Source: NaphS2 sp964588535
Lineage (GTDB): Bacteria > Desulfobacterota > DSM-4660 > Desulfatiglandales > Desulfatiglandaceae
Assembly (NCBI GenBank): GCA_964588535.1
Contig: CAZPQA010000006.1
Span: forward strand, 1 to 64,000
Length of the DNA: 64,000 bases
Reading direction: 5' to 3'
The notes beneath the pieces were generated by a model. The model was not told where the DNA came from. It searched no databases and saw only the letters and a program-made list of their open reading frames with translations. Made by a program: the position numbers and the translations under genes. Below are positions 63,056 to 64,000 of this stretch, one piece after another. Positions within the stretch are counted from its first letter, which is position 1; the number at the start of each line of letters is the position of its first letter.

Positions 63056-64000
63056 TCAGTGGACTAAAATTTCAGCGCGATCAGTGTCCTCATCCTGCTG
63101 ATACGGAATCCTTTCGACACCCTGTGGTGAATCATCCTTTTTGCCACTGGACAGCCTCAGTTTCCCAATCTGCTGTTTTAATACGCCATCCGGTTGTTCT
63201 TTTTTGCCGGCGCCCAGCTTCATCCGAATCATCGGTTTCATGCCATTGAGACATGCCACCACAGCTGAGCCGTTGCTGATCAGTGTGGTGAGCACCGGTG
63301 AAGCCAATCCCAGAGCTGCCATGGTATAGGCAAGTACATTGAAACCACCCACAATCCAATAACTTTCTTTGATCAGTCCGATGGTTTGCTTGCTGATCTC
63401 AAAGGCCTTGGGGATGTTGAGCAGGTTTTCGTTTAAAAGAATAACCCCTGCCGTTTCCTTGGCGATATCGGCACCGCCTTTGACGGAAATACCGATGTCG
63501 GCGTAAGACAGGGCCACAGAATCGTTGATGCCGTCACCCACAAAGGCGACCGTGTGGCCTTTTTCCTTGAGGTCCTTGACCACCTCTGCCTTCTCTTCTG
63601 GTAGCATTTCGGCGTAGCATTTGTCAATACCAAGGGCGTCACAGACCGGTTTGGCCACCTGCTCCACATCTCCGGTCAGCATGATCACCTGTTTGACACC
63701 CACACGGTGCAGTTCGTCGATTACCTGTTTGGATTCTTTTCGGACCTGGTCCCTGAAGGAAATAAGACCACAGAATTTGTCATCGATGGCAACATATAAA
63801 CAGGCTTTTCCCGCAGCAACGAGGTTATCTTTTCTCTCAAGTACCGAGGAACCGATTTCCACGCCGCTTTCCCGCATGAGCCTAAGGCTTCCCACCAGGG
63901 TCTGTTTGCCTTCGATATCTGCCTGTACACCCCGACCCACGACGTACTTGACGCCCGTTCGATTCTTCAGGGGAATGTTCCGGTTTATAGCGTGCCGGAC
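63056..64000 (-). CDS. Metal-translocating P-type ATPase, C-terminal part (partial)
   Basis: The window ends inside this gene; at least 314 residues of its C-terminus are present. The P and N domain end shows VIMLTGD, the hinge VGDGINDSVAL and the IAKETAGVILLNENL block of P1B-type pumps. The last spans carry SNGSAVVACLNGMKPM, where many P1B ATPases have HNASTVLVALN. The C-terminal 60 residues are polar and lengthen the usual tail. The DKTG motif and metal-binding spans lie outside. The pump is followed by AESK-E, HMA2 and PilT-like genes in the same direction. Confidence 0.88.
   Translation of the reverse strand, partial: VRHAINRNIPLKNRTGVKYVVGRGVQADIEGKQTLVGSLRLMRESGVEIGSSVLERKDNLVAAGKACLYVAIDDKFCGLISFRDQVRKESKQVIDELHRVGVKQVIMLTGDVEQVAKPVCDALGIDKCYAEMLPEEKAEVVKDLKEKGHTVAFVGDGINDSVALSYADIGISVKGGADIAKETAGVILLNENLLNIPKAFEISKQTIGLIKESYWIVGGFNVLAYTMAALGLASPVLTTLISNGSAVVACLNGMKPMIRMKLGAGKKEQPDGVLKQQIGKLRLSSGKKDDSPQGVERIPYQQDEDTDRAEILVH

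Noticed and set aside
1..64000. CRISPR arrays, rRNA and complete insertion sequences.
   Set aside because: No evenly spaced direct repeats, no rRNA-like sequence and no intact transposase were seen.

Overview
The window looks like chromosomal DNA of a Gram-negative anaerobe of the Desulfobacterota, most likely Desulfobacterales. Pointers are lipoproteins and an Lnt-type acyltransferase, a DUF4445 (RACo-like) protein, DUF169, a DUF11 surface protein with an IPTL-type sorting tail, abundant sigma-54 regulation, and dense genes at roughly even GC. The placement is inferred from gene content; no rRNA, tRNA or CRISPR array was seen.

Layout. 0-8 kb: AI-2E-type permease, HAD phosphatase, MltD-like lytic transglycosylase, tRNA nucleotidyltransferase and PlsB acyltransferase. 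8-17 kb: DUF151 nuclease, a transglutaminase-like protein coupled to an ABC exporter, PHP phosphoesterase, MurJ, a nucleotide-binding protein and DUF169. 17.8-23.2 kb: a self-contained sigma-54 module made of a hybrid histidine kinase, an NtrC-type regulator, two palindromic enhancer-like sites, a -24/-12 promoter, and an operon holding a receiver protein, an Hsp20-HELSH metalloprotease-like fusion, a small protein and a second Hsp20-like protein. 23.3-30.6 kb is accessory DNA: a broken DUF11 surface-protein gene, scraps of three transposase families, a long-hairpin repeat whose other copy is at 1.8 kb, and a secreted GH44 glycosidase. 31-38 kb: YjbQ, a ferredoxin-less RACo-like ATPase, a RarA-methyltransferase fusion, a DMT permease and an acyl-CoA ligase. 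38.3-41 kb: a DtxR-type repressor with near-consensus DtxR boxes in front of a porin and a haem lipoprotein. 41-54 kb: Lnt, a lysophospholipid acyltransferase relative, a thermonuclease, DUF1848, GNAT, a GH19-like lipoprotein, a 1741-residue exonuclease-RecQ-UvrD fusion and an amino-acid permease.

54.5-64 kb, all on the minus strand, is the most unusual part. It reads P-type metal ATPase (cut by the window end), two one-membrane-span proteins ending in an AESK-E motif, an HMA2-like domain fused to a Lys/Ala-rich linker and the RpoN box of sigma-54, a third AESK-E protein, an HMA2-membrane protein, two tandem PilT-like ATPases with complementary active-site losses, an HMA2-DUF454 fusion, DUF1345, a divergent DisA-like protein and a 2-hydroxyacid dehydrogenase. 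I read this as a metal-efflux or membrane-stress locus with its own motor pair and a sigma-54-site-binding protein. The domain observations are direct; the joint function is inference.
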